From Mytilus galloprovincialis (Eukaryota > Mollusca > Bivalvia > Mytilida > Mytilidae), in NCBI RefSeq assembly GCF_965363235.1, contig NC_134845.1, forward strand, positions 28,026,524 through 28,090,523: a DNA stretch of 64,000 nucleotides, read 5' to 3'. Each line of letters begins with the position of its first letter. The first letter of the stretch is position 1. Below the pieces are notes generated by a model that had not been told where the DNA came from, ran no database searches, and saw only the letters and a program-made list of their open reading frames with translations. The position numbers and the translations under genes were made by a program. Below, one piece after another: positions 35,001 through 46,700 of this stretch.

Positions 35001-38000
35001 TGAACTTGGAATTATTTTTAATTATGGAATTTGCATAATTTCTTGTGTTGGAATTTTTTTTATAAATTCCATGTTTATTCTGTATTATTATGTTTTGAGG
35101 GGAGCGTAACACTTTCCACACCGTGTATTTTGTATAGATAGTGTTGTGCGCGGCACAACACATTCCATTGAAAATGTGCTATCTCCTTTGTAATAGAAAG
35201 TGTTGTGCGCGGCACAGAACATTATAATGCAGAATAAACATGGAATTCATTAAAAATTTCTAACACAAGAAATAATGCAAATTCCATAATTAAAAATAAT
35301 TCCAAGTTCAAATAATAGCCTGTTCATTATGGTTTTTGAGTAACATTTACATAAAATAAAATAAAATCATTCCAAAGTTATGAAATACTTTTGAACAACA
35401 AAGAATTTATAATAAACGGAGACTTATCTCTCCTTAACTGTTAACAACGCTGCAGGGTTTATCGTTGTTAACACAAACATCGGCAGCTGACTTTAGGAGT
35501 CATTTTTTTTTAATTATTTAACATCATTTTAAGGAAGTTTCTACTACCCAAGCTATAATTTTCAGTGATGTTATACTATAAACTTTAGAATTAGAATACC
35601 ATTGTTTATTTTAATTATTGTGCTATGGTTTTTAACAAACATTTTGGTATAAATTGTCTTCCAGTAGTAAATATAATTTTTGACCTTATTTTCCACTCTA
35701 ACATGATCACCATTCTGTTCTAACACCACTGTATGATGAGGTTCATACTCTACAGCACTGTCTTCCTTACCTTATAATCAGAAAGAAAAGGTCATGGATA
35801 TATATACATGTATAGATATTTGTTATCATTATACAGCTAAGGATACCAGGAATAAATCAATGTCCTCAAAATTAAAAAAACAATATAACTGAGACTTAAC
35901 TAAATTATTTTATCATCAACTTTTCAAAATACTATGGATTTATTACTATTTGTTGGATACTAATTTCGGTGTTTTTCCTGGTTACATGTGCAGGGCCGGA
36001 TCCAGCCATTTATAAAAAGGGGGGGTCCCAACCCAGAGTAAATGGGGGTTCCAGCTATATGCATTGATCGTCCAAAAAAAAGGGGGGTTCCAACCCCTGG
36101 AACCCCCCTCTGGATTCGCCAATGAGGTGAACCAAAAATACAAAAGTTCAACAAAAAACACATTTTCTATAGAATTTGTAGGCAGATATTGGCAAAACCA
36201 GAAAAAAATATCCAAGAAAATTCAAGTTTCATCAATCAATGAAAATTGATCCTCCCTAAAATAAATGAATCCACAATAATTTATACCCTGAGTAAATCAT
36301 TTACAACAAACATACCTATACAAACTTTTCCTGACAATGTATAAATAAAAGCATTCCATTCTGTAGGGATTGGTTGGTTTAACACAGCTCCTTTATCCAA
36401 CTTGAAGTCTAAATACATTGTAGGAGTTCTGGTAAATACGCTTGACTGGAAGACAATATAAAAATTCAATTAGAATACAATTCACTAATTTACTAAAACA
36501 ACATATGCAAAAGAAATCTTCAGTAAATCATCTTTAAATCTGAAATAGGAATATTAAGTGCTCACTTTATTTTTCCCTTCCCTTTTCCTTAACAAATGGC
36601 TACTGCCTCAAACAACAAATTAAGTAGGTTTTTGTGAGAACTTTTTGAAAACTATTTACATATACATGTAAATGTTACTTGATTGTTTATAAAACAAAAT
36701 ATGACAAATGTTATAAATGGAATAAGGACCAAATTTCTGGATTTTTGTGTTGATCTCGTTTTGGGATTATTAATTTTCCTGAACATCTGTTTCTGTATCT
36801 CATGGTTGGCACTATTTTCATATTTGCTGTTCATTCATTTATTAATTTTTGTTGTCATTTGCAGCATCTTTAAACACCACAGAAAACACTCAATCTGCAG
36901 TATATAAGTCAGTAAACCAAACACATACCTTAATTCCTAATGATTCACCAGCTATGACCTTGACAAGAACACCATTTTGTTTTGTCCTTGGGATATCTTT
37001 GTCTTTCAAGTCTTGGTATGTAGGAGGTATCATTTTATCTTTATGAGCTAGATTAACCCACAACTGTAGACCATGTTGTTCTGTTATACCTTTCTTTGGT
37101 ATTTCACTGTGGACAATTCCTCTACCTGCTGTCATCCACTAAAACATAAAAATTTAATAAGATACATAGCTTTTTAAATGAGAATTTCAAGTGAATTGAG
37201 AACATGACACCTACTTATAAATTTCCCCATGAATTTCATGTGAATTTGACCCCAAAAAATATAGCATTTCTCATGATTTTCATTAAATTTGATAATTTAC
37301 ATGTTATCTTAATTAATCTATTTTAAAAATTTATGTGAGATTCATGCACATTAATTTAAATGCACATAGAATTGATGTGAGTAAAAAATATGTGTAAAAC
37401 TACTCCAAACTAAAATTATATTGAAATATTATGAATTATGTGTGATCAGTTTTAGGAGAAACCATAACACTTCCTTTCCATTAGAATGTTGAACCTGATT
37501 CAACACCTCTGGATGAATACTGTAGCTGGTGGACTGTAGTCTTCTGTCTCACTATTGTCACCCATGAAAGGGGAAGTTGATCAGTGTCTGTAAGGGCTTG
37601 AACTATCCAATTTATACATGTTATATACATGTACAAAAAACTTAATGATTTTCAATAAAACTGAGAATGGAAAGGGGGAATACGTCAAAGAGACAACAAC
37701 CCAACCGATGAGCAGAAAACAGATGAAGGCCACCAATTAGGTCTCAACACAGCAAGAAAATCCCACACCAGGAGGAGTATTTCAGTTGGCCATGATTTGT
37801 TGGAAATTAGCTGTTGTCTCCAGAAGCCATTTAATTGTTCAATTACATATTTTCCAAATAAATAAATGTGTTATGTTTGTCTCTATACAGTAACATTTAT
37901 AATTTGTGCATAATTCTGATTCAGCAATATTCAGAAGTGAGTGTTATGCATCAACTTACAGTTTCAAATCCTCTGTGTGGATGATCAGGGAACCCTCCTT

Positions 38001-39013
38001 TCCCATCACCTTTGAACTCATCTAACATCAAGAATGGATCTAAGTTTGGTATCTAAAATTATTATAAACCCAATTCAACAATTAAAAAAAGATGGTGAAA
38101 CTCTTTTCACTCTGGAATTATTATACTAACATATATATATGATATATTATGTCCCAGATTCACTGCCAGGTTTTTTTCAAGTTCCATTCTACCATTGGTT
38201 TTGATACAAATCTAATAGGTGTTTAGCAACTATCAAATCCACATAAAACTCATTCTAAAAAGTTTATGATGTGATTTTATAAAATAAACCCAAACTTTGA
38301 TAAGGTCAACCATATTGAAGCTTTAAAGGATATGGAACTTATCATTTCAAAGAATCAACTCTATTTCAAAATTCATGATATTGATGCCTTTTCAATGGAA
38401 AAAATAATTTTTCAATGCAGATACCTTTACATCACATTTTCCTATGTGGTGCCATTCCCACCAAATGATCCAAGGTCAACTTGGCCAGTTTATTCATGGC
38501 CATTCATAAAAATTGAAATTGTATCAAAAAAAGGTTCTTCTAGCACACAAACTATAATTGGCTATAACATAACCATTTAATACAAAGGGGAAAAAATCCT
38601 AACATTTTAACCCAAAAATTTAATTTGTGTTTGCAATAATGGCTGTAATGTTTATGATTGATTGGCAAGTACACCTGGAACACATTTGAGAAACTTTACA
38701 CCCTATGGATGTTGTGACCACACATTTGTATTAATTGGCCAACTGAGGGCCACCTCCTGGTGAGTTGAAGACCCATTGGTGGCCTTCATCTGTTATCTGC
38801 TCATTGGTCAGGTTGTTGTTTCTTTGACATAATCCAAATTTCCATTCTCTATTATAATTTGGTGTCAATTGCTCTCAGCATGTAAACTATTTTATTGGGT
38901 TGTTAAATTAAGTGAATTACCTCCCTTCTTCCAATACTCCTCCTAACTCTAGCACCAACTCCTTCATCCTGCTCCACACTGACTACAGATTTCCTGACAC
39001 TACGGGCTGACAT
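31908..39013 (-). CDS. PIR: Pirin B (pirin family cupin), 7 recognised exons
   Basis: Pirins are nuclear bicupin proteins that bind iron and act as transcription co-regulators; some have quercetinase activity. Exons (- strand): 39013-38921, 38052-37960, 37138-36929, 36445-36316, 35770-35685, 34460-34394, 32038-31908; 810 nt, 269 aa plus TAA, phases continuous. Metal ligands by family knowledge are His55, His57, His72 and Glu74 ([17 protein letters not shown]). The product is 22 aa shorter than pirin A, because the 27-codon exon 3 is not found; the join stays in frame. Start ATG at 39013 matches the pirin A start, but the frame stays open upstream to a possible acceptor near 39040, so an N-terminal extension is possible. 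Whether the protein folds without those strands is unknown. Confidence 0.88.
32620..33810. mobile_element. AGGTCTTTCC element with terminal hairpin (1.2 kb)
   Basis: Starts near attgaaggtctttcc (32625) and ends with a perfect 12-bp hairpin AGGTCTTTCCAC-agaaaa-GTGGAAAGACCT (33777-33806), just after a poly(A) run. Holds two cttccggttt words, several aggtct, gggagataactc and tgaccttga words. No protein frame. Lies in the pirin B intron between exons 7 and 8. Confidence 0.7.
33826..33979. mobile_element. MITE, CAGTCTGCAC family
   Basis: Inverted ends CAGTCTGCAC...GTGCAGACTG, flanked by CTATAG on each side (33820-33825, 33980-33985): a 6-bp duplication, though the word is itself a palindrome. The reverse complement matches 3435-3570. 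Confidence 0.85.
34394..34460 (-). CDS. PIR: Pirin B exon 7 equivalent
   Basis: NSEVVHFLLIAGQPLMEPIK; 67 nt, leaves one base. Confidence 0.92.
34986..35324. mobile_element. TIR MITE, TAACAGGCT family, copy 2
   Basis: TAACAGGCTATTATTTGAAC at the left and AATAATAGCCTGTT at the right, over 100 bp inverted. At the centre is a perfect palindrome of 9-bp arms GTGTTGTGC / GCACAACAC around GCG (35141-35161), and half of it is repeated at 35201. Inserted in a pirin B intron. Confidence 0.9.
35685..35770 (-). CDS. PIR: Pirin B exon 6 equivalent
   Basis: GKEDSAVEYEPHHTVVLEQN then GDHVRVENK; 86 nt. It keeps the EPHHTxVL block, which pirin A has changed. Confidence 0.9.
35930..36278. mobile_element. MITE, TACT(G/A)TG family, interrupted
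   Basis: Ends TACTATGGATTTATTACTAT and (reversed) TATTGTGGATTCATTTATTT with TA at both ends. A 134-bp element of another family (35991-36124) splits it. Confidence 0.75.
35991..36124. mobile_element. MITE, CAGGGCCGGATCCAG family, nested
   Basis: Ends CAGGGCCGGATCCAG and, reversed, CATTGGCGAATCCAGAG; flanked by ATGTG and AGGTG, a possible 5-bp duplication with one change. Related to 46723-46893. GC-rich with runs of G and C. Confidence 0.75.
36316..36445 (-). CDS. PIR: Pirin B exon 5 equivalent
   Basis: [20 protein letters not shown] and QPIPTEWNAFIYTLSGKV; 130 nt, leaves one base, as in pirin A. Confidence 0.92.
36929..37138 (-). CDS. PIR: Pirin B exon 4 equivalent
   Basis: [52 protein letters not shown]. 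70 codons, phase 0; gives the third and fourth metal ligands (H, E). Confidence 0.93.
37441..37575. repeat. Possible dispersed repeat in pirin B intron
   Basis: The - strand reads gacaatagtgagacagaaga and cagttcaccag-like words; I recall this string as recurrent in mussel DNA, which I cannot verify here. It is not the missing pirin exon. Confidence 0.3.
37664..37800 (+). repeat. Dispersed repeat (gtcaaagagacaacaaccc family)
   Basis: gaatacgtcaaagagacaac, ccgatgagcagaaaacagat, gaaggccaccaatt and aatcccacaccaggagg. An inverted copy lies at 38690-38850, and a fragment at 62186-62230. The two copies flank pirin B exon 2. Confidence 0.8.
37960..38052 (-). CDS. PIR: Pirin B exon 2 (first metal ligands)
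   Basis: [20 protein letters not shown] then [11 protein letters not shown]; both histidines of the HPH pair are present. Phase 0, gtaagt donor. Confidence 0.92.
38690..38850 (-). repeat. Dispersed repeat (gtcaaagagacaacaaccc family, reversed)
   Basis: ggccaactgagggccacctc, ttggtggccttcatctgtta and gttgttgtttctttgacata; the reverse complement of 37664-37800. Confidence 0.8.
38921..39013 (-). CDS. PIR: Pirin B exon 1
   Basis: 31 codons from ATG: MSARSVRKSVVSVEQDEGVG, then ARVRRSIGRRE and gtaatt. Same length and phase as pirin A exon 1. Confidence 0.85.
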
Positions 39014-41085
39014 ACCAGTACACACAATTTTCTTTTTGCCTCTAAAATGTATCAATAATTGCAAACTAATGTTTGATCATGTCTCTAATTTCAAATATTA
39101 AATCTTATAATTTTTACCAGTTCAACTTTCTCACCATTTTGATTTTTTATTATTCTCTTTTAAATTCCCAATCTTTAGAATACCACAAAATTATTGAAAA
39201 TTAAACTTTCTTGGAGTGACAATATCAGGTTTTTCTCACTGCTTTTTTCATGTGTGTAGTCAATAAGTTACTGCATAAGGTATTATAAAAAATCATAAAA
39301 AACTATGAATGTATTGCCTATTTCAGTAATAAATTACTAAGTGTTCCATGATAAATCAATGTTATGCTAATAAAAGGAAGGCTTCTGAATTTCTTATTGA
39401 CAATAAACAATATCAAATGAAGTCATATACATGTACATTTTTCAATAAACTTACTATCATAAAATGATTTTATAAATCATCAAATAAAAAAAAATCCAAA
39501 TTTGAATTTGATTTCACATGTTGTATCTTCTCTTCTTTTCTTTTTTAACTCCCACAAATAATGCAAGAATTTGTTGGTGAATTTTAATACAAAAGTAACA
39601 ATTTTAGTTGCAATCTCTATCTGCCTTTTTATTTTTCACTCTATTGTGACCTGTTTTTTTCTTTATTAGTTTTTCCTGTCTTTCGATACCTTTTTTCACA
39701 TAAATTGTCATCCTGCCTTTTTAAGCCAAGTTGCACCTTTTTTTAAAAATCCAACTCACTCTTGTCCTGTCTTTTTTTTCAAACTATATCCTACCCCCAC
39801 CCCACTTCCAAAAGAAAACAAATGGTAGCTCCCTTACCAAGGGTTTAACTGTTGGAAAGGAGAAGTCCAGGGATAATCATATTTCTATTCCAACTGGATA
39901 TGGCTGTGAATCTATACATCCTACAGTCAAACTCCCTACCAGTGCTTGTCAAACTCTATGAAAAGGAGAATTTAGTCCAGGGATTACTTTATTTCTATAC
40001 CCCAGTCAAACCTAGTCCAAATAATTATGACGTCTTAAAAGGAGGTGTCCCAGAAAAAATTAAAATAACCTTGCAAGACATCATAATTATTTGAACTAAG
40101 TGATTAAAAATGAAAAATTAAACTTACCTGCAATATGTTTTTTCCAGATCTAATTAAGAAGTTCTCTATCAAATTGAATTGAATTATAATAAATGAAATT
40201 TTCAAAAAATCATTTGTTTGAATTAAGTCTTTGTTAGCTATGATGGACTTATGATACTATGGTCAGCAAGTCATTTAGTATATATAAAAACATGTTATGG
40301 TTCATTTTCTAGAACATAAATAATGATCAATAATGACTTAGCAATTGTACCTCATCTCCTTATTTTGATCTAGAAAATGTCTAAAAACTAAATAATATAA
40401 TAATATAAATTTTGTCAATTTAATTCCTTAATAAACTTCTTTTCTACAGGATTGGTTGATGTTCAAAATGTTTTTATTTATTTTTGCTAATTTCAAAACA
40501 AGGGAGATAACTCTGTTTGATAATTACAAAATTTTGTTGCTTCATGTACAGTTTATGTATTATTCTTTTAGGATTTATAGTTGCTTACTTTCCACTTCTG
40601 CATTACAATAGCTTTTTATTCGATGAGAATTTTACTTGTTTTTTTGGTTGAAAGCAATTATAATAAACGAGGGGTTTGGATTGATTAGGTAAATCAAGAG
40701 TCATTGTTATAATCTCTTTATAGTTCAGAATTTGCCACGAGATATGAAATTATACATTTGAGATGATTGTTGCTTACCATAATAATATAATACAATAGGT
40801 TGATTCTTCAAGGAAAGTTAGGGAAACCTGATGAAGAAAGTTACTGTCACTGGAAATAAGGGTATGTTTGGGTAGGGGACAGAAATTGAGCCCTACAACA
40901 GATAACCTATAGACCTGTCAAGAGTTGTTGCAAGGTTTTAATTTGTGCAGAGTGCATAGGACTATCTGTTTACAAGGCATTAGATCTAAAGTCCACAATT
41001 ATCAACATGTAGATGAGAATTTATACATCCCTCACAGCCAAACTGACAACCAATGTTTACTGCCAGTTGAAAGTAGTCAATGTGG
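39014..41085. other. Spacer between the pirin genes, left part
   Basis: AT-rich with a T/C-rich stretch (39530-39800). No gene recognised. The pirin B promoter should lie near its left end but no core element is clear. Confidence 0.5.
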
Positions 41086-41302
41086 TACTGTGGGCTCATT
41101 TATTTTCATGGGTACCAATTTTCGTGGATTGAATAAAACTTAAAACATTCTTAGACATTTACTTTAGTAGTTCTGCCAAAGTCTGCATACAAGCCTACAA
41201 ACAATTTGTAATTTGTTACACATTTAAAATTGTGGTTCACCTGTACCCAAGAAATCTAGTAAGAAAAATTGGTATCCAACGAAAAATAATGAATTCACAG
41301 TA
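41086..41302. mobile_element. MITE, TACTGTG...CACAGTA family
   Basis: Ends TACTGTGGGCTCATTTATTT and (reversed) TACTGTGAATTCATTATTTT with TA at both sides. Relatives at 17430 and 35930. Confidence 0.85.
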
Positions 41303-43210
41303 TATTATAAATAAAATTAGGTTTTCACTGCTCACAAACAATTAATACTTTTTAAATATCACCATATATTTCCAGTGATATTGTTTGCCTTAAATTACTT
41401 GAGAATAAAGGCTTTTTCCCCTGGAGAAGAATCCCAATTTGAAAAAAAATGGTTTAAAACTATTCCCAAAAAGACAACTTTTTTCCCAAACAGTGCAGTC
41501 AAGTAGTAATTGTGCATGAATACAAACTGAAAAACACTCATTTAAACATTTTTCATGCCTAAAAATGACTATATGTACAGATTTGAGGGTCTATTTATGT
41601 ATCATCACTGACAATAAGGGCTCTTATTTCAAATGAGGGTTTACCTCTTGAAAAGGGATCTGCAAATTGAAGTTCCAGTCAAATTCATGGTTTGTTATAA
41701 ATTTCCTAATTTGATACAAATGATGCATATTTTCCCAATAAAAAAAGGTAGAGGTAGTTTTGAAAAAAGGCAACAATATCACTGATTTCTAAACCCTTGT
41801 GACAAAAAACACAACAACATTATATATTTCTGCATAAAATTTTAATAAAATGAAGTTAAAGGCGATAATTACAAAAAATATCATTTATACACTAACAGCA
41901 AGTAAAAAATTGTACAAATAAAAGGCTTATATCTACATAAAAGATGTGTAAAATACAAATTTAGCAAGTTAGGCAATTAAAACATTCATTTAAAAAAAAC
42001 CTCATTAACATATATACTGGACAAGACTACAGGGTTTGGCATACAAAATTCATCTGTACTTTCTGCCAGGTAAATCCATAACAATGTATACTTTTATTGA
42101 AAAAGGCCTATAACATGTATGTATTATATGTTTCCATTACATAAATCTATTCATTATTATTTTTTTCATTTTCTGAACACCACCTGATTACAGGGGCATG
42201 GTAAGCAGATTAAAAATTTTGTTTATCAATGTTTTTCAAATCTTTTTTGCCTGTCTATTTGTTTAACATTATTATAGATTTTAACATTGGCATGAATATT
42301 TCATTGTTTTCTAGCAGTGTGCAGTTTACTATTGATATCTGTATACTGAAACTTTAGTATTTCATGTGTTTCCATAAAATCCTTTTTTCAAATACTTTAA
42401 ACGCATACATGTTATTCAATTACATCGGCTAGGCTATTAAATGTCTTAGTAAAAAGATTTTGATAGATTTACTAGAAAATTAAAGAATTTAAAAATGTTT
42501 ATGGAGAGATTCATAATGATATTAATTATGCTGAAAATAGTAAAGTCTTGCTTATGAAAGAGATCATACAGAAGTACATATTTTGATGAATCAGCTGATT
42601 TGGCTATTATTTCATTTGACTAGAGAAAAATACAAAAACATAACAACAATGGTCCTACTGAGCAACATACTGAAACACTGATCATATTTTATAGTGAAAA
42701 TGCTCCAACCATTAACAATCTAATAACAACTAATTAAATCTACTCAATTATTAACAATTTCAATGTTACAACTACTGGAATACATTCATCCCATAAACTG
42801 GGGGTACATGTAGATGACAAATATTAATGTTTTAATAGGTTAAATAATTAGAAAGTATGAAGTTAACATAAATGTTGCAATTTTAATCAAAGAATTAATT
42901 TTTATTATGCTATTTTTGATACATATTGCAAACCAACTTATTATTGCAGATTCCAATTTCCAGTTTAGTCCTTGCTAGCGAAGTTTGAGGTGATTTATTT
43001 TCACCACTTTGGATTTTCTTAATGTATTTATATAAAGCAGGATACAAGGTTTTCATTTTCATGACAATATTTTTCTATTTCGTGAAAATTCATTAGATAA
43101 ATCAATCACAAAATATTAGTTTATTTTCATTATATAACCATATTTGTTCATAACTGCTGATGAAAACAAAGCATGTACAAATACAATAAATACAAAAAGG
43201 CTGTAGTCAG
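41303..43210. other. Spacer, unassigned
   Basis: AT-rich. A half copy of the GTAAACCAAC element (gcaaaccaacttattattgc) begins near 42927. Nothing else recognised. Confidence 0.5.
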
Positions 43211-43390
43211 CAGTGTTCTCCTCAAGGCATTAAAGCAATGTGGTACCCTGGTGCTATAGTTTCTACCATGGTGCAATCATGGGATGATTTTATAATAGAA
43301 TGTATAAAGACCATGCTGCTATATATTTTTGGAAAAATAGTACTATGTAAATTTCTAATGTGCTATTTGAAAATTCTGGGGAGAAAACTG
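43211..43390. mobile_element. MITE, CAGTGTTCTCC family (180 bp)
   Basis: Ends CAGTGTTCTCCTCAAGGC and, reversed, CAGTTTTCTCCCCAGAA. Flanks gtcag / gtcac suggest a 5-bp duplication with one change. Shares taccctggtgctat with 8492-9726. Confidence 0.8.
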
Positions 43391-43607
43391 GTCACACTAT
43401 AGCCTGAACAAAATTCAACCTGCAAAGAGAGTACACAGAAATTGGTTGTATTCTTCTTAAAGGTAAGATAAAAGAAAAAAGTTCCTCAGTGCAATTATAT
43501 TTGTTGATGGCAGCAGTATTTTCTCTATAACTCTCTACAAGTGCATTAATAAATAACGGTGAGATAAAAGTATCTATCACAGATATTGGTTGGTTCTATG
43601 GCAGGAT

Positions 43608-43726
43608 TCATCCATTCTTCAAATATTCTGATTTCCATGTCTTGGCATTCTCAAAACCATTCTGTCCTAATTTGTAATCTAATAAGGCTTGTTCTATTTC
43701 TTCATCTGTATTCATAACAAACGGAC
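43608..43726 (-). CDS. PIR: Pirin A last exon
   Basis: [36 protein letters not shown] and TGA at 43610-43608. Confidence 0.95.
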
Positions 43727-46700
43727 CTATAAATCATATCCAAAATGAACCAATTATATCAATTATTTGATTTGTAAAAATTGATGGTTGTATTAAATAG
43801 ATAGTGAAAAAAGATTGAATTATTTTATAAATATATCTATGGTAATATGTCAATTAACCTCAATTTAGAATTACTATGCAAAAAAACCAATTCAACCGAT
43901 TATCATTTAACAGAAAATTGTAATTATTATTTTAAAGGCAAAACTAGGAGTATGTACAGTTTGTTCTTTTTATTAAACAACACTTCATCAAATTTAGATA
44001 TACAGGACTAGGTGAGTTCTTCTGTATTACAAAATACTGTAAACCAACCTATTTTCGCAGATACTTTTTTTGCAGCGATTTAATTTCACAATTTTTACAT
44101 GTACTTGATGTTAAGACAAGAAGAGATCCAAGTTTAAAATTTTTTGATGATTTATTTTTTCGTGTTGCGTTGATTCTCACAAAAGTAGCTAAAATAAATC
44201 ACTCTCGATAATTAGTTGGTTTACATTACCAGTAATGGTACAGTAAGGTCATCCCATGTGTTATGCTTTAGTATCTGTACCACATCAATTTAATTATAAT
44301 TTGTCCCAAGGTCTTAATTTTGAATTTTCACATATTTTTTATGTAGGAAGGACATCCTCATCCTGCTACATTAGTTTATACCTGTCTTAAGTCAGAAACC
44401 TGATGTTCAGTAGTTGTCCATGTTAATGAGGTTCATAAGTGCTTTTCGTTTTATCTCGTTTTTCATATAGATTAGACCGTTGATTTTCCCGTTTGAATGG
44501 TTTTATACTAGTCATTTTTGGGGCCCTTTATCGATTGCTGTAACTCAATGTGAGCCAAGGATCCGTGTTGATGACCTTACTTTGACCTATAATGGTTTAC
44601 TTTTACAAATTGTGACTGGTATGGAGCGTTGTGTCATTGGAACTCATACCACATTTCGTATATCTCCATCATTAAGTTTTAACTACATACCATACTGAGC
44701 AACTGGTTCATTTAAAGGCTGTCCACCAATCAACACAAAATGGCAGGTATCGGATTCCTGTAAAACATAAAATTACTTTTCAATTGAAAACTAGAGGCTC
44801 TCTAGAGCCTGTATCGCTCACCTGGGTTTTTGAAATCATATAAAAAAAGATAAAATTTGGCTGTGTTCTCTAAAAGAAGAAATTCGTACGCATTTCCCAT
44901 AGGGTCCTATGTTAAATTTAGTCCCTAGCTCGCCGCCATCTTGGATGATGGATGGGCGACAAAGTAACAACACTTGGTCAACACCTCAAAAGGAACATTC
45001 ATGCCATGTTTGGTTTCATTCCATTCAGTGGTTCTCTAAAAGAAGACATTTGTATGTATTTACCATAGGATCCTATGTTAAAATAAGTCCTCCGCTGGCA
45101 ACCATCTTGGATGATGGATCCCCTACAAAGTAACAACACTTGGTCAACACTTCATAAGGAACATTCATGCCATGTTTGGTTTCATTCCATTCAGTGGTTC
45201 TCTAAAAGAAGTCATTTGTATGCATTTCCCATAGGGTCCTATGTTAAACTTAGTCCCCAGCTGGCCGCCATCTTGGATGATGAATTGGCAACAAAGTCAC
45301 AACACTTGGTCAGCACCTCAAAAGGAACATTCATACTATGTTTGGTTTTATTCTATTCAGTGGTTCTCTAAAAGAAGTCATTTGTATGCATTTCCCTTAG
45401 GGTCCTATGTTAAACTAAGTCCCCCCGCTGGCGGCCATTATTGATGATGGATCGGCCACAAAGTAACAACACTTGGTCAGCACCTCATTAAGAACATTTA
45501 TGCCATGTTTGCTTTCATTCCTTTCAGTAGTTCTCTAAAAGAAGAAATATGTATGTATTTCTCATAGGGTCCTTTGTTAAACTAAGTCCTACGCTGGTGG
45601 CCATCTTGGATGATGGATTGGCTACCAAGTACCAACACTTGGTCAGCACCTCATAAGGAACATTCATTCCATGTTTAGTTTCATTCTATTCAGTGGTTCT
45701 CTAGAAGAAGTTCAAAATGTAAAAAGTTTACGCCAACGACTTTCGATGCCTGACGCCAAGTGATGAGAAAAGCTCACTTGGCCCTTTGGGCCAGGTGAGC
45801 TAAAAAATAAGGTACAATTTAAAGCCAAATGACCATAAAATCATAAGTTTATCAAAAGTTCACCATTTTTCAGAGTTTAATATTGAATATATGCACTTTA
45901 ATAAAGTATTAATGTTTTAGTTACACTTATCAACTTTTCATGGGATTTTCATAGGCTGTGAAATCTGATCACTTGTGTTTTTAATTTAGCAAAATTTTAC
46001 TGAAATAAGTCTAATTTTTAAAGGAACTAAGAATAGCTCTTTTTAAAAGATTAACTTTTATGACATCCCTCAAATTGTGTAAGCTTAAGCCAATATTTGT
46101 ATTTATCTGAAATCCTTTATCATAAACTTTGTGCATATTAACTTACTAGGTTAGAAATATGTATAAAATCTCCCTCTTCACTGAGTACTAAGGTGTCATA
46201 AGGTTTTCCAGTGGTAGGTTTTTCAGAGGTACCTGAAATATAATATATCATTAAGTAAGTTAAGGTGGTTTGTGTCGTAGAATTTAAAGTTTTCTGTATA
46301 GTGTTTTGTCTATTCTTTTTTTGCCATGGTCTAGTTGGTTTATTCTACTGCTGATATTTTATTGCCTCCTCAGTATTGTTCCTATTGTTTAAATGTAAAT
46401 TATTAACTTTTCTTATAAATATAAAAAAGAAGATGTGGTATGATGCCAATGAGACAACTCTCCACAAGAGACCAAAATGACACAGAAATGTTACTGTACG
46501 GCCTTCAACAATGAGCAAAGCACATACCGCATAGTCAGATATAAAAGTTTTGATTGTAGAACATAAAATACTTCATTTATACAGGGCTCACACTACTTCA
46601 GAATTATAGGGAGAAGTGACTTCTCTTTTTGAAACTGATAGGGAGAAGTGGTGAGATTTGAAAGAGAAGTGCTCATTCGCGCGGTGCGCTACAATGTTTG

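Noticed and set aside
37441-37575. Candidate for the missing pirin B exon 3
   Set aside because: Translation of all - strand frames gives no HEDFxGH or GDxQ and meets stops; it looks like a dispersed repeat.
44909-45444. Three overlapping + strand frames with similar peptides
   Set aside because: All come from the 165-bp tandem units of the CTCACCTGG element.
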